Assembly: GCF_000821245.2 (NCBI RefSeq)
Contig: NZ_LN611424.1
Coordinates: forward strand, 450,065-514,064
Origin: Virgibacillus senegalensis
Lineage (GTDB): Bacteria; Bacillota; Bacilli; Bacillales; Amphibacillaceae
DNA: 64,000 nucleotides
Reading direction: 5' to 3'
Below, piece by piece: positions 30,228 through 38,850 of the stretch (position 1 is the stretch's first letter; every line of letters begins with the position of its first letter). A program made the translations under genes and the position numbers. The notes under the pieces were generated by a model. The model made no database searches and was not told where the DNA came from. It was given only the letters and a program-made list of their open reading frames with translations.

Positions 30228-31115
30228 ATGACAGCACAACGACGTACAATTAATGAAGCCCTACGCTGGGCTTCTCTTTTTTTAGAGCAGCATCGCCGGG
30301 AGCCTCGTGTTGCAGAAATTTTGCTTCAACACCATACAGGATTAGAGCGGTCGGGGTTTTTAGCCGCTCAGCGTGAAGTATTGGAAAAGGAAACCGATGA
30401 ACGGTTTAAGGCCGACATCGAAGCACATGCTGCCACAGGTATCCCTGTCCAGCATTTAACCGGGAAGGAGTCTTTCTACGGAAGGGATTTTATGGTGGAT
30501 CCACACGTTTTGATTCCTCGCCCGGAAACCGAAGAGTTGGTCCTCGGCGTCATGGAATATGCAGAAAAACTGGGAACAAACCAGCCGCTTCGAGTGGTAG
30601 ATGCAGGAACGGGAAGTGGAATCATCGCCATCACCTTAAAGCTGGAAAAGCCGACATGGCAAGTAGCTGCCACAGATATTTCTGCAGAAGCTTTACAGGT
30701 GGCTCGGCAAAACGCAGACAGGTTAGGAGCCAATGTCACTTTTAGGCAGGGAGATTTTTTACAGCCCATCCTGGAAGAGCGGCAGGCTGTGGACATCATT
30801 GTTTCCAATCCTCCTTACATTGCCCGTGCGGAAGCGGCGTTTCTCGATGATACGGTCAAAAATTTCGACCCGTCATTGGCATTGTTTGCTGATGGAGATG
30901 GCTTGGCTGCCTACAGGCAAATAGTCGAACAGGCTGGTTCTATTTTATCCGATCGGGGACTGCTTGCTTTTGAAATCGGCCATCAGCAGGGAGACCAGGT
31001 TGCCTGCCTGATACGGAGCAAATTTCCCGGATCCTTAGTCGAAGTACGAAAAGATATCAACGGCAAGAACCGCATGGTATTCGCCCAGGTTACCGGCGGA
31101 ATAGAGCAAAAATAA
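30228..31115 (+). CDS. prmC: Release factor glutamine methyltransferase PrmC
   Basis: A 295-residue SAM-dependent enzyme that methylates the glutamine of the GGQ motif in release factors. The N-terminal helical domain (about 1-85) is followed by a Rossmann fold with DAGTGSGIIAITL (SAM binding) and the NPPY substrate motif (IVSNPPYIAR). It starts one base after prfA ends, at ATG 30228; a GTG at 30219, inside the end of prfA, would add three residues. The ribosome-binding site is weak, fitting translational coupling. Confidence 0.93.
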   Translation: MTAQRRTINEALRWASLFLEQHRREPRVAEILLQHHTGLERSGFLAAQREVLEKETDERFKADIEAHAATGIPVQHLTGKESFYGRDFMVDPHVLIPRPETEELVLGVMEYAEKLGTNQPLRVVDAGTGSGIIAITLKLEKPTWQVAATDISAEALQVARQNADRLGANVTFRQGDFLQPILEERQAVDIIVSNPPYIARAEAAFLDDTVKNFDPSLALFADGDGLAAYRQIVEQAGSILSDRGLLAFEIGHQQGDQVACLIRSKFPGSLVEVRKDINGKNRMVFAQVTGGIEQK

Positions 31116-31187
31116 TAGATTGTTAGTTTAAAAGCTTCCTCCCCTGCCCATACTGGAGCTATACAGTTAGTGAAAGGGGCAGGAACA

Positions 31188-31796
31188 GTGCGCAATTATT
31201 TTATCTATTTGATTATATTTTTAGCATTACTAGGTATTTTTCCTACAAAGGGTCTTGGGGAACTGGGACAAACGGATGCTTCCGGCTATCAAGTTATCCC
31301 GGACGAAGCAATCCGACTAAGGATTTTGGCGAATAGTGACAGTGACAAGGATCAAGACTTAAAACATTTGATCCGCGATCGGGTCAATGCGGATATCACG
31401 GAATGGGTCGGCGATATAGCAGATATAGGAGAAGCAAGGAAAGTGATTCAAAACAAGCTTCCGGAAATCGAATCAACCGTTCAGCAGGTTTTGGAGGAAG
31501 AAGGAGCGGAGCAAACCTATCAAGTAGAGTATGGAAAAAAGGTGAAGTTTCCGGATAAAGTATATGGTTCATATATTTACCCGGCTGGTGAATACGAAGC
31601 CATCCTGATCACGCTCGGAGCTGGTAAGGGCGCTAACTGGTGGTGTGTTTTGTTTCCACCTCTATGCTTTCTCGATTTTTCAAATGGCTCTACTGTTGCA
31701 GAAGAGCAAGAACCTGAAGAAGATGTGGACGAAACGGAACAAAAGGAAGAAAAAGAAGTAAAAGTGAAGTTTTTCTTATTAGAATGGTTCACATAA
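31188..31796 (+). CDS. spoIIR: Stage II sporulation protein R
   Basis: A 202-residue secreted forespore signal protein that activates SpoIIGA and so pro-sigma-E processing in the mother cell. The N-terminus is a membrane/signal segment (FIYLIIFLALLGIF), and LRILANSDSDKDQDLKHLIRD and NWWCVLFPPLCFLDF are family signatures. An acidic stretch of EE/ED near the end leads to the final FFLLEWF. GTG 31188 is selected because GAAAGGGG lies about 9 bases ahead; the in-frame GTG at 31170 has no such site. No convincing sigma-F promoter could be read upstream. Confidence 0.9.
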   Translation: MRNYFIYLIIFLALLGIFPTKGLGELGQTDASGYQVIPDEAIRLRILANSDSDKDQDLKHLIRDRVNADITEWVGDIADIGEARKVIQNKLPEIESTVQQVLEEEGAEQTYQVEYGKKVKFPDKVYGSYIYPAGEYEAILITLGAGKGANWWCVLFPPLCFLDFSNGSTVAEEQEPEEDVDETEQKEEKEVKVKFFLLEWFT

Positions 31797-31896
31797 ATCT
31801 ATCATATCACTCCTCTATCATTCATAGACTAGAGCAAACAGCGGTTCCGCAAGAAGGAGAGCCGGCTAGGAAAATCGGAATATAGGGAGTGGCTAG

Positions 31897-32334
31897 ATGA
31901 AACTGATTCAAACAAACCGGTTGGATGACCAGGTACTGCAGCGTTTTTTTGGTGGATCGTGGGACATTTTTCGAGGAAAACAAAAGTTGAAGGAGAATGG
32001 TTTCTTGTTAGAAGTCCAGGGGGAGTGCAAAGCGTTTTTTTCGTTGCTTCCTGTGGAAGGACAGACCTTTTGGCTAAAAAGCCTTTATATTAAAGAAGGA
32101 GTCCCTTCCTCTTTTCCTTGGACGGTTTTGGAGGCATCGATGACACTAGCTGCAGAAAGAGAGGCAGACTGTATTTATATATTCAGCCATCAGTCTGCCC
32201 TGGATACTTTGCTTGAACTAGTACAGTTTGAACGCGCTGATTTTCCTTCATTTGCTGAAGGGCATGAGCTGCCAAAAGGACAATGGTGGAAGCGTAGGTT
32301 GGGGAAAGAAGTTACTCGGGCGGAGGGGCGTTGA
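31897..32334 (+). CDS. Conserved-position protein of unknown function (ywlB position)
   Basis: A 145-residue soluble protein with no membrane segment or signal peptide. ATG 31897 follows AGGGAG at good spacing. The alternation of strands and helices, with FWLKSLYIKEGVPSSFPWTVLEASMTLA in the middle, is compatible with an acetyltransferase-like (GNAT) fold, and B. subtilis has a GNAT-like gene (ywlB) at this place. I do not see a clear acetyl-CoA pyrophosphate loop (RxxGxG/A), so the enzymatic call is not supported. Confidence 0.5.
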   Translation: MKLIQTNRLDDQVLQRFFGGSWDIFRGKQKLKENGFLLEVQGECKAFFSLLPVEGQTFWLKSLYIKEGVPSSFPWTVLEASMTLAAEREADCIYIFSHQSALDTLLELVQFERADFPSFAEGHELPKGQWWKRRLGKEVTRAEGR

Positions 32335-32360
32335 AGCCTTCTGTCGTTCTTCCGTTGAGT

Positions 32361-32679
32361 TGGGGATAAATCGGAGAATTATGCACAATCGCTGTGCTAT
32401 AACAGAGGTTATTCACAATTGTTGATAGAAACTGTTGATAAATTGTGGAGATTGGTGGATAACTAGAAAAATAGGCCATTCGTTTGAGTTGTTTCTTCGT
32501 GTATGCTTTGTTAATAGGTAAAATATCCCTGTTTTATCGATAGAAAATCAAATTTGCAATCCCTTTACAGCCATACTCCGGCAGGGATTGTATTGTTTTT
32601 TGCCGCGATTGGGAAAGTTATGCACAACAACTTGCGGAATTGCCAGAAAAATTTCATAATGTGGATAAGTTGTTGATAA
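32361..32679. promoter_or_regulatory. DnaA-box cluster upstream of ywlC
   Basis: Eight 9-mers match TTATCCACA with at most one mismatch within 320 bases: 32361-32369 (-), 32379-32387 (+), 32409-32417 (+), 32433-32441 (-), 32454-32462 (-), 32618-32626 (+), 32660-32668 (-, perfect) and 32671-32679 (-). Such clusters bind DnaA and modulate replication start or nearby genes. From memory, the region before B. subtilis ywlC is one of the reported DnaA-binding clusters. There is no gene in 32335-32741. Confidence 0.8.
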
Positions 32680-32741
32680 AGAATCGGGCAGCGAATAATA
32701 CGGTTAAACAAACGTTTGATTAATTAAAGGAGTTAGTAATC

Positions 32742-33806
32742 GTGACGGATACAAAGGTATGGAAAATAGACCAAATTACTAGCGAGACAGAGCGATCTAT
32801 CAAGGAAGCGGCGGCATTGCTGGTGCAAAACCAGGTCGTTGCTTTTCCGACAGAAACAGTATATGGATTAGGAGCTAATGCTAAAGAAGCAGACGCCGTG
32901 GCTCGAATATTTGAGGCGAAGGGACGCCCGGCTGACAATCCATTAATCGTCCATTTAGCGGAGCGGAATCAAATCGATGCGTATGTTGCCGAAGTACCGG
33001 AAATGGCTAAAAAACTGTTAGCAGCCTTTACTCCTGGTCCGTTGACAGTAATTTTGAAAAGCAATGGTACGATTGCTGAAAATGTAACAGCTGGATTGTC
33101 TTCGGTAGGCGTGCGAATTCCTGATCATCCGGTAGCTCAAGCGCTTCTTCGTGCTTGTCGGCTACCCTTGGCTGCGCCAAGTGCCAATAAGTCAGGACGG
33201 CCGAGTCCAACTACAGCGGCACATGTCTACGAGGATTTGCAAGGCAGGATTGCCGGACTGCTGGATGGAGGGCCGACTGGGGTTGGGGTTGAATCAACCG
33301 TGGTAGATTGTACCGGAGAAGTTCCGATTATTTTGCGTCCTGGCGGCGTGACCAGAGAGCAGCTGGAAGAAGTGGTTGGAAGTGTCATGGTCGATCCGGC
33401 ACTGGCCGTTCAGGGAGAAGAACTTCCAGAGAACAAGGCAGTGGAGAAACCACGGGCGCCGGGGATGAAATATACCCACTATGCACCGGAAGCTCCGATG
33501 TGGCTGGTCAACGGCGACCAGGCTTTTATGCAGGCACAGATAGATACCTTGCAACAAGCCGGAAACAAAGTCGGGGTAATTGCCAGTGAAGAACTGGCAG
33601 ATCAATTGGAAATAGGCGCAATAAATAGATGTGGATCAAGGGATAATTTGCATGAGGTGGCGGCTCACTTGTACGATGCCCTGCGCTCGTTCAAAAAATC
33701 GGATGTAGATATCATCCTGTGCGAAACCTTCCCGGAAACAGGTGTCGGCCAGGCAATCATGAACCGCCTCCATAAAGCGGCAACCAAAAAAATCAACCAG
33801 TTCTAA
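32742..33806 (+). CDS. ywlC: L-threonylcarbamoyladenylate synthase (Sua5/YwlC)
   Basis: A 354-residue enzyme that makes threonylcarbamoyl-AMP from threonine, bicarbonate and ATP, the first step of the t6A37 modification in ANN-decoding tRNAs. The YrdC-like domain (about 15-205) includes FPTETVYGLGANA, KGRPADNPLIVHL, FTPGPLTVIL, RIPDHP and PSANKSGRPSPT. The C-terminal Sua5 domain (about 235-350) makes this the long Sua5 form. GTG 32742 has AAAGGAG ahead. The DnaA-box cluster lies immediately upstream. Confidence 0.95.
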   Translation: MTDTKVWKIDQITSETERSIKEAAALLVQNQVVAFPTETVYGLGANAKEADAVARIFEAKGRPADNPLIVHLAERNQIDAYVAEVPEMAKKLLAAFTPGPLTVILKSNGTIAENVTAGLSSVGVRIPDHPVAQALLRACRLPLAAPSANKSGRPSPTTAAHVYEDLQGRIAGLLDGGPTGVGVESTVVDCTGEVPIILRPGGVTREQLEEVVGSVMVDPALAVQGEELPENKAVEKPRAPGMKYTHYAPEAPMWLVNGDQAFMQAQIDTLQQAGNKVGVIASEELADQLEIGAINRCGSRDNLHEVAAHLYDALRSFKKSDVDIILCETFPETGVGQAIMNRLHKAATKKINQF

Positions 33807-33820
33807 AAAACAGAAAGACC

Positions 33821-34082
33821 GGGGACAGTCCCTTACACCCCAGGAGGGCATTCCACCACGGCGTGAGGGGACAGTCCCCGAAATCGGTTCACTCTGCGCG
33901 TTTTACTCGTAAAACCCCGTCATCAAAAGGTTTGACCCTTGAAGGGACAGTCCCCTGACCAAGGTCAGCAGGGAAAAACAGCGCTTTTGGGGTCAGTCCC
34001 CAGAACCGTTTCCAGCGGTCTTTATGGTTCGTTTGGGGACTGTCCCCTCTGTGGTGTCCCCTCTGTGGTGTCCCCTCTGTGG
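33821..34082. repeat. Cluster of REP-like GGGGACNGTCCCC palindromes
   Basis: Five copies or variants lie between ywlC and mntP: GGGGACAGTCCC at 33821-33832, GGGGACAGTCCCC at 33867-33879, GGGACAGTCCCC at 33944-33955, GGGGTCAGTCCCC at 33989-34001 and GGGGACTGTCCCC at 34035-34047. The last merges into three tandem copies of TGTCCCCTCTGTGG (34041-34082). Further copies are at 42255, 42360 and 43542-43769. The pattern resembles the REP/REPIN repeats moved by REP-associated tyrosine transposases; no transposase is in this window. The region holds no gene. Confidence 0.8.
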
Positions 34083-34166
34083 TCCACCCCCGAATCCAGT
34101 TCCTGGTTATATAACTTGTCTCCTTGGCATATAGTGAAATAGCATGTCCGGAGAGGGGTTGGCAGG

Positions 34167-34721
34167 ATGGGTGGGGTGAATATTGGCGAGTATATTTCAT
34201 TGATTTTTATGGCTGCGGCTTTGGGGATGGATGCATTCTCTGTTGGTCTGGGGATGGGGATGCAGGCACTGAGGCTGAAGCGCATTTTTATTGTTGGTGT
34301 GTCAGTCGGCTTGTTTCATATGCTGATGCCGTTTCTGGGAATTGCATTAGGCAGATTCATTTCTACTAAAATCGAGGGATTTGCGATTTTGGGAAGCGGA
34401 CTGCTGTTATTTGCGCTCGGTGTGCAAATGCTGTTAGCTTCTTTTAACCGGGATGATAAAAAATTGATCAGGCCGATTGGTTTGGGACTTATCTTATTTT
34501 CAATAAGCGTCAGTCTGGATAGTTTTTCCGTGGGGTTGAGCCTGGGAATGTCCGGAGTCCGTACGGTTCTGGCCATTGTCCTGTTTGGATGGTTCAGTGC
34601 CGTTCTGACATGGTCGGGCTTACTGCTTGGCAGGAAAGCAAGAGGATTGATCGGCGTTTACAGTGAATTGCTGGGTGGAAGCATCTTGTGTGCCTTCGGA
34701 TTGAGAATTATTTTTGGCTAG
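34167..34721 (+). CDS. mntP: Manganese efflux pump MntP
   Basis: A 184-residue inner-membrane protein with six predicted membrane segments. It shows the two-fold internal repeat of MntP, each half with an acidic MDAFSVG or LDSFSVG motif in its first helix, used to bind and export Mn2+. Position between ywlC and ywlE corresponds to B. subtilis YwlD. ATG 34167 is used with GAGAGGGG ahead; a GTG three codons later is an alternative. No yybP-ykoY manganese riboswitch was recognised in the upstream region, which is filled with repeats. Confidence 0.9.
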   Translation: MGGVNIGEYISLIFMAAALGMDAFSVGLGMGMQALRLKRIFIVGVSVGLFHMLMPFLGIALGRFISTKIEGFAILGSGLLLFALGVQMLLASFNRDDKKLIRPIGLGLILFSISVSLDSFSVGLSLGMSGVRTVLAIVLFGWFSAVLTWSGLLLGRKARGLIGVYSELLGGSILCAFGLRIIFG

Positions 34722-34734
34722 CGGAACGAAGCGG

Positions 34735-34767
34735 GCTGTCTGTCGATAAAATGGCAGGCAGTTTTTT
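34735..34767 (+). terminator. Terminator of mntP
   Basis: CTGTCTGTC / GGCAGGCAG (two G-U pairs) around GATAAAAT is followed by six T. The rest up to 34974 shows no gene; one isolated DnaA-box-like TTATGCACA is at 34935-34943. Confidence 0.75.
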
Positions 34768-34974
34768 ATTTCTATTTATGAAAATCACGTCCCCTGTGAA
34801 GCTGCAGGTGGAAATGGCTATTTGTAGTGGTGGCTGTAATAAGCCCCGGAGCACGAAATCATCGGAATCGTGGAAAACATGGCCTCTTTTGACAATTCCT
34901 GTAGGTTTTTTGTCAATCCATCCAAAATGGCGTTTTATGCACAGGAAGTTTTTCATAAGGATTGGCGTGCTAAA

Positions 34975-34983
34975 TGATATAAT
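34975..34983 (+). promoter_or_regulatory. Extended -10 promoter of ywlE
   Basis: TGATATAAT, an extended -10 element with TATAAT at 34978-34983; the -35 region is poor. It lies about 90 bases before ywlE. Confidence 0.5.
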
Positions 34984-35071
34984 GGAGCCATATAAAGTAT
35001 GAAATTATTAGTGAAAAGGAAAGGACGGCTGTCGGAAGCGCCTGGTCCTTAAAATTTGGAGGGTAAATATA

Positions 35072-35680
35072 ATGAAGATATTGTTTGTTTGTACGGGGAA
35101 TACTTGCAGAAGTCCGATGGCAGAAGCTTTGCTTCGGGACAAGCTACCCGGCTCTGAGGTTCAGTCTGCTGGGATTTTTGCCGGACCTGGACAGCAGGCA
35201 TCCAGAAGCACGCTGGAGGTATTGGGAAAAAAGAACCTCCATCTCGATCACAAGTCACAACCAGTTACCGTTCAACTGTTAAACTGGGCGGACTTGGTAT
35301 TGACGATGACATCCCAGCACAAACAATCCCTTGCCATGCAATATCCATCGTTCAGTGAAAAACTATATACCTTGAAGGAGTACGTTCTGGAAGGGGATGA
35401 GGATACATGGAACCAGCTTAAAAAAGCTTATGCCGATCTGGAGGAAAAACGGGCAAAGTTTATGAAAGAGAAGGGAAAAACCATGGATCCGCACAAACTT
35501 GATGCAGAGCTCCATCACCATTTAAGACAAGAAATTATGCAAATACAGCAGTTGGAAGCGAATCTGCCGGACTTCGACATTTCCGACCCTTTTGGCGGGA
35601 ATTTGGACACCTATCAAGAAACTTTGCAGGAAATCGAAAAGTATGTTGAACTGCTCGCCAAAAAGATAGACAATAGATAA
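35072..35680 (+). CDS. ywlE: Protein-arginine phosphatase YwlE, enlarged form
   Basis: A 202-residue low-molecular-weight phosphatase. The P-loop CTGNTCRS gives nucleophile Cys7 and Arg13, and the general acid is Asp172 in SDPFGG. B. subtilis YwlE is about 150 residues with its aspartate at 118, so roughly 54 extra residues are inserted between LKEYV and DPFGG. The insert is charged and helical (ADLEEKRAKFMKEKGK, HHHLRQEIMQIQQLEANL), like a coiled hairpin. The Thr in the P-loop (TGNT) is the residue that favours phosphoarginine in YwlE. It would counter McsB-type arginine phosphorylation. GGAGGG precedes ATG. Downstream 35681-36097 holds a possible gene remnant. Confidence 0.9.
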   Translation: MKILFVCTGNTCRSPMAEALLRDKLPGSEVQSAGIFAGPGQQASRSTLEVLGKKNLHLDHKSQPVTVQLLNWADLVLTMTSQHKQSLAMQYPSFSEKLYTLKEYVLEGDEDTWNQLKKAYADLEEKRAKFMKEKGKTMDPHKLDAELHHHLRQEIMQIQQLEANLPDFDISDPFGGNLDTYQETLQEIEKYVELLAKKIDNR

Positions 35681-35755
35681 AGAAGCGTAAATATGGTGCT
35701 GTAACGGGAAGCCGGATTGCGGAAATCCGGCTGCTCCCCTTGCCGAATCAAGTGA

Positions 35756-36093
35756 TGCCTCTATTCCTTTGGCTCAGCAGTCAAGGATAAAGCCAGCCAA
35801 TCCCGGAAAAATTCACAGGACTTGATCGCCAAGCTTAGTGAAAGTAAAACCTCATACATAACCTTGTATCAGGAATTCAATCATTGGCTGAGGAACAGGA
35901 AAATTCCTTGGAAAACGTGACCGGGCTTGAAAAACGCCCGGGAAGGAAGAAAAAGTGAGAAATCTTGCTGCATCTTAGGAAATCAAGTTCAAGTATTGAA
36001 AAAAGAATTCTATCAGTTCAAAATAAAAGAAGAAGAAGTTGTCCCTCTCGAGCAACCGGAACAATTGAATACTAAATTGGAAAAGGGAGCGTA
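35756..36093 (+). pseudogene. Possible decayed coiled-coil gene between ywlE and rpiB
   Basis: Coding-like, lysine/glutamate-rich helical sequence appears in successive frames: 35756-35914 (VKDKASQSRKNSQDLIAKL, then TSYITLYQEF), another frame from about 35885 (LAEEQENSLENV) and a third from about 35960 to the TAA at 36091 (VQVLKKEFYQFKIKEEEVV). No frame has a supported start. The composition recalls small YtxH-like coiled proteins, but that is a guess. Frameshifts would explain the frame changes; random AT-rich sequence is the alternative. Confidence 0.35.
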
Positions 36094-36097
36094 AAAG

Positions 36098-36547
36098 ATG
36101 AAAGTGATTTTAGCCTCTGATCACGGGGGAGTAAGTCTGCGTAAGGAAATCGGCTCACTTCTAGAAGAAATGCAAATAGAATACGAAGATATCGGCTGCG
36201 ACTGCGAAGGCTCTGTCGATTACCCGGATTATGGGATCCCTGCTGCTGAACGGGTTGCCAGCGGGGAATTCGACAAAGGTATCCTCATTTGCGGCACTGG
36301 AATCGGCATGTCCATCTCGGCTAATAAAGTAAAGGGCATCCGTGCAGCGCTTGTTCACGATGTGTTCAGTGCCAAGGCAACAAGGGAACACAATGATTCG
36401 AATATGATTGCAATGGGAGAGCGGGTGATCGGCCCCGGACTGGCAAGGGAAATCGTCAAAACCTGGCTGGGGACAGATTTTCAGGCGGGACGTCATGCTG
36501 ACAGAATTGGAAAAATCAGTGGATATGAAACAAATGGAGAGCTTTAA
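36098..36547 (+). CDS. rpiB: Ribose-5-phosphate isomerase B
   Basis: A 149-residue RpiB/LacAB-family isomerase interconverting ribose 5-phosphate and ribulose 5-phosphate. It starts MKVILASDHGGVSLRKEI with the sugar-phosphate motif; the catalytic cysteine and anion-hole loop are in ILICGTGIGMSISANK; ARAALVHD-like and REHNDSNMIAMGERVIG segments follow. The B. subtilis counterpart is YwlF. AAAGGGAG precedes ATG. It is followed at 68 bases by ywlG, as in relatives. Confidence 0.93.
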   Translation: MKVILASDHGGVSLRKEIGSLLEEMQIEYEDIGCDCEGSVDYPDYGIPAAERVASGEFDKGILICGTGIGMSISANKVKGIRAALVHDVFSAKATREHNDSNMIAMGERVIGPGLAREIVKTWLGTDFQAGRHADRIGKISGYETNGEL

Positions 36548-36615
36548 GTTAATAGGATACTAAAACAGCAGGGACATACCCTGACTGCTTATTCAGACAG
36601 GAGGCTTGAAGCGAG

Positions 36616-37182
36616 ATGTTGGAGCAGTTGAAACAGGAAATGGGTGCTATAGTTGACGAGTGGCTGGCCTCTGGTTATTTGCGCAGCGGACAGTTATTTG
36701 TGGTCGGCTGTTCCACGAGCGAGGTTGCCGGAGAGCGGATTGGCACCGCCGGGAGTGAAGAGGTGGCCGCGGTCATATTTAAAGAGCTTCAGCGGCTGCA
36801 GCAGGGCTCCGGTGTGCAGTTGGCCATTCAATGCTGCGAGCATTTGAATCGTTCCCTTGTCATGGAACAGTCCACACTTATTCAGCGTGGCTACCAGCAA
36901 GTGACGGCGGTACCCGTCCCTAAAGCGGGAGGATCCATGGCAGCTTATGCATACAAGCGAATGGAACAGCCCGTACTTGCCGAAACGGTTTCTGCCGATG
37001 CAGGCCTCGATATCGGAGAAACGATGATAGGCATGCATTTACGCAGGGTAGCGGTTCCCTTGCGATTCAAGCAAAGAACTGCCGGCAATGCAAGGGTGAA
37101 TATGGCGCGGACCCGACCGAAATTAATCGGCGGAGAGCGGGCAGTTTATCCGCAAGATGATTCAGGTGTATTCTGCGACTGA
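36616..37182 (+). CDS. ywlG: TIGR01440 / UPF0340 family protein YwlG
   Basis: A 188-residue protein starting MLEQLKQEMGAIVDEWL and containing VVGCSTSEVAGERIGTAGSEE, QCCEHLNRSLVMEQ, VPKAGGSMAAYAYK and IGMHLRRVAVPLR, signatures of the conserved YwlG family. Function is unknown; a crystal fold resembling small-molecule-binding alpha/beta proteins is known for relatives. AGGAGG lies ahead of ATG at fair distance. It belongs to the rpiB-ywlG-glyA run conserved in Bacillaceae. Confidence 0.88.
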   Translation: MLEQLKQEMGAIVDEWLASGYLRSGQLFVVGCSTSEVAGERIGTAGSEEVAAVIFKELQRLQQGSGVQLAIQCCEHLNRSLVMEQSTLIQRGYQQVTAVPVPKAGGSMAAYAYKRMEQPVLAETVSADAGLDIGETMIGMHLRRVAVPLRFKQRTAGNARVNMARTRPKLIGGERAVYPQDDSGVFCD

Positions 37183-37387
37183 TTAATGTTACTATTTGAT
37201 AGATTGTAGTGATCGGCTGGCGGTCGGATTGACATGGCAAACGGATCAGTGCATTTCAGCATTTGCTGAAGAGGGTAAGGACAGAAGGGGTTTTTTAGCT
37301 TTCCTGATGCCTGATTGGTTCAGCATTCTGGCCCTGGCTTTTATTCAATATTCAACAAATTTTTATAAATCAAGGGGGAATACGGCA

Positions 37388-38623
37388 ATGGAACATGTGA
37401 AGCAAAATGACCAAGAGCTTTTTCAGGCAATTGAAAAGGAAAGAAATAGGCAGAACGACAAGATTGAATTAATTGCATCCGAAAACTTTGTTTCCGAAGC
37501 AGTGATGGAAGCACAAGGATCTGTTCTGACCAATAAATATGCGGAAGGATACCCGGGCCGTCGCTATTATGGCGGTTGTGAATATGTCGACGTGGCAGAA
37601 AACCTGGCAAGGGACCGCGCCAAGCAGCTATTTGGTGCCGACCATGTGAATGTTCAGCCCCATTCCGGAGCACAGGCCAATATGGCGGTTTACTTCTCCG
37701 TTTTGGAAATCGGAGACACGGTACTGGGAATGAATCTTAGCCATGGCGGACACCTCACACACGGCAGCCCTGTCAATTTCAGCGGGAAGCTTTATAACTT
37801 CGAAGAATACGGTGTGGACAAAGAAACAGAACAGATTGATTACGAAAGTGTCCTGGCTCAAGCGAAAGAATTACAGCCGAAATTAATCGTGGCAGGTGCA
37901 AGTGCTTATTCCAGAACGATCGATTTTAAGAAGTTCCGTGAAATTGCGGATGAAGTAGGCGCTTATTTAATGGTCGATATGGCGCACATTGCGGGACTAG
38001 TTGCTACCGGACTTCACCCTAATCCTGTTCCGTATGCTGATTTTGTAACTACAACCACCCATAAAACCTTGCGCGGTCCACGCGGAGGCATGATTCTTTG
38101 CAAGGAAGAATACGCCAAAAAAATCGATAAATCCGTATTCCCGGGAATGCAAGGCGGTCCATTGATGCATGTTATTGCGGCAAAAGCGATGGCATTCAAA
38201 GAAGCGCTACAGGATGATTTCAAAACGTATTCTCAGCAGATTATCGATAACGCCAAGAGGCTGGGTGAAGCATTGGTAAAGGAAGGAATCCGCATTGTTT
38301 CCGGAGGTACGGACAATCATTTGTTGTTATTGGATGTCCGCGGACTGGAATTGACCGGAAAAGTTGCAGAGGAAGCACTGGATAACGTTGGATTGACGAC
38401 TAATAAGAATACCATTCCTTTCGATCCGGAAAGTCCGTTTGTGACTTCTGGAATCCGGATTGGTACAGCTGCTGTGACAACCCGCGGCTTCGGGCTAGAA
38501 GAAATGGATGAACTAGCTTCCATCATTGCTTTCACGCTGAAGCATCATGACGATGAAGCGAAACTACAAGAAGCCAAGGATCGAGTAAAAGCATTGACTG
38601 GAAAGTTTCCGTTATATCAATAA
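37388..38623 (+). CDS. glyA: Serine hydroxymethyltransferase
   Basis: A 411-residue PLP enzyme that converts serine and tetrahydrofolate into glycine and 5,10-methylene-tetrahydrofolate, the main one-carbon source. The PLP lysine is Lys226 in [26 protein letters not shown] and [11 protein letters not shown] are further signatures. ATG 37388 follows AAGGGGGA and gives family length; the frame is open upstream without a supported start. B. subtilis glyA is under PurR; I could not identify a clear PurBox in the 205-base leader. Confidence 0.95.
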   Translation: MEHVKQNDQELFQAIEKERNRQNDKIELIASENFVSEAVMEAQGSVLTNKYAEGYPGRRYYGGCEYVDVAENLARDRAKQLFGADHVNVQPHSGAQANMAVYFSVLEIGDTVLGMNLSHGGHLTHGSPVNFSGKLYNFEEYGVDKETEQIDYESVLAQAKELQPKLIVAGASAYSRTIDFKKFREIADEVGAYLMVDMAHIAGLVATGLHPNPVPYADFVTTTTHKTLRGPRGGMILCKEEYAKKIDKSVFPGMQGGPLMHVIAAKAMAFKEALQDDFKTYSQQIIDNAKRLGEALVKEGIRIVSGGTDNHLLLLDVRGLELTGKVAEEALDNVGLTTNKNTIPFDPESPFVTSGIRIGTAAVTTRGFGLEEMDELASIIAFTLKHHDDEAKLQEAKDRVKALTGKFPLYQ

Positions 38624-38633
38624 TGTTAGCGAG

Positions 38634-38662
38634 CACCCCCTGCCCGGCGGCAAGGGGGTTTG
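38634..38662 (+). terminator. Terminator of glyA
   Basis: ACCCCCTGCC / GGCAAGGGGGT with one bulge and a short T-rich tail. Confidence 0.65.
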
Positions 38663-38850
38663 CTGTATTACTGCTTACCGGCATTTCCCTTGCCCATACC
38701 GGTAAAAGTTAAAAAAAATCATTCTTCATGGAGCTCTTCTCGAATGGGATTGTAACAACGTACTTATCGTTCTACTGCCCAATAATCTCTTGAGAAAATT
38801 ACTTTTAGAAAGGGACGATTTTGGGTATACCCGTTTTAGGAGGGTTCCGC

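Noticed and set aside
31116-31187. Sigma-F promoter before spoIIR
   Set aside because: No GYATA and GGNNAN-type pair with proper spacing could be read, though one would be expected.
33821-34082. CRISPR array
   Set aside because: Repeats are too short (12-14 bases), unevenly spaced and in both orientations, and no cas genes are present.
33308-34369. Open frames overlapping ywlC, the REP-like cluster and mntP
   Set aside because: They arise from GC-rich palindromes or antisense codons and have no start signals.
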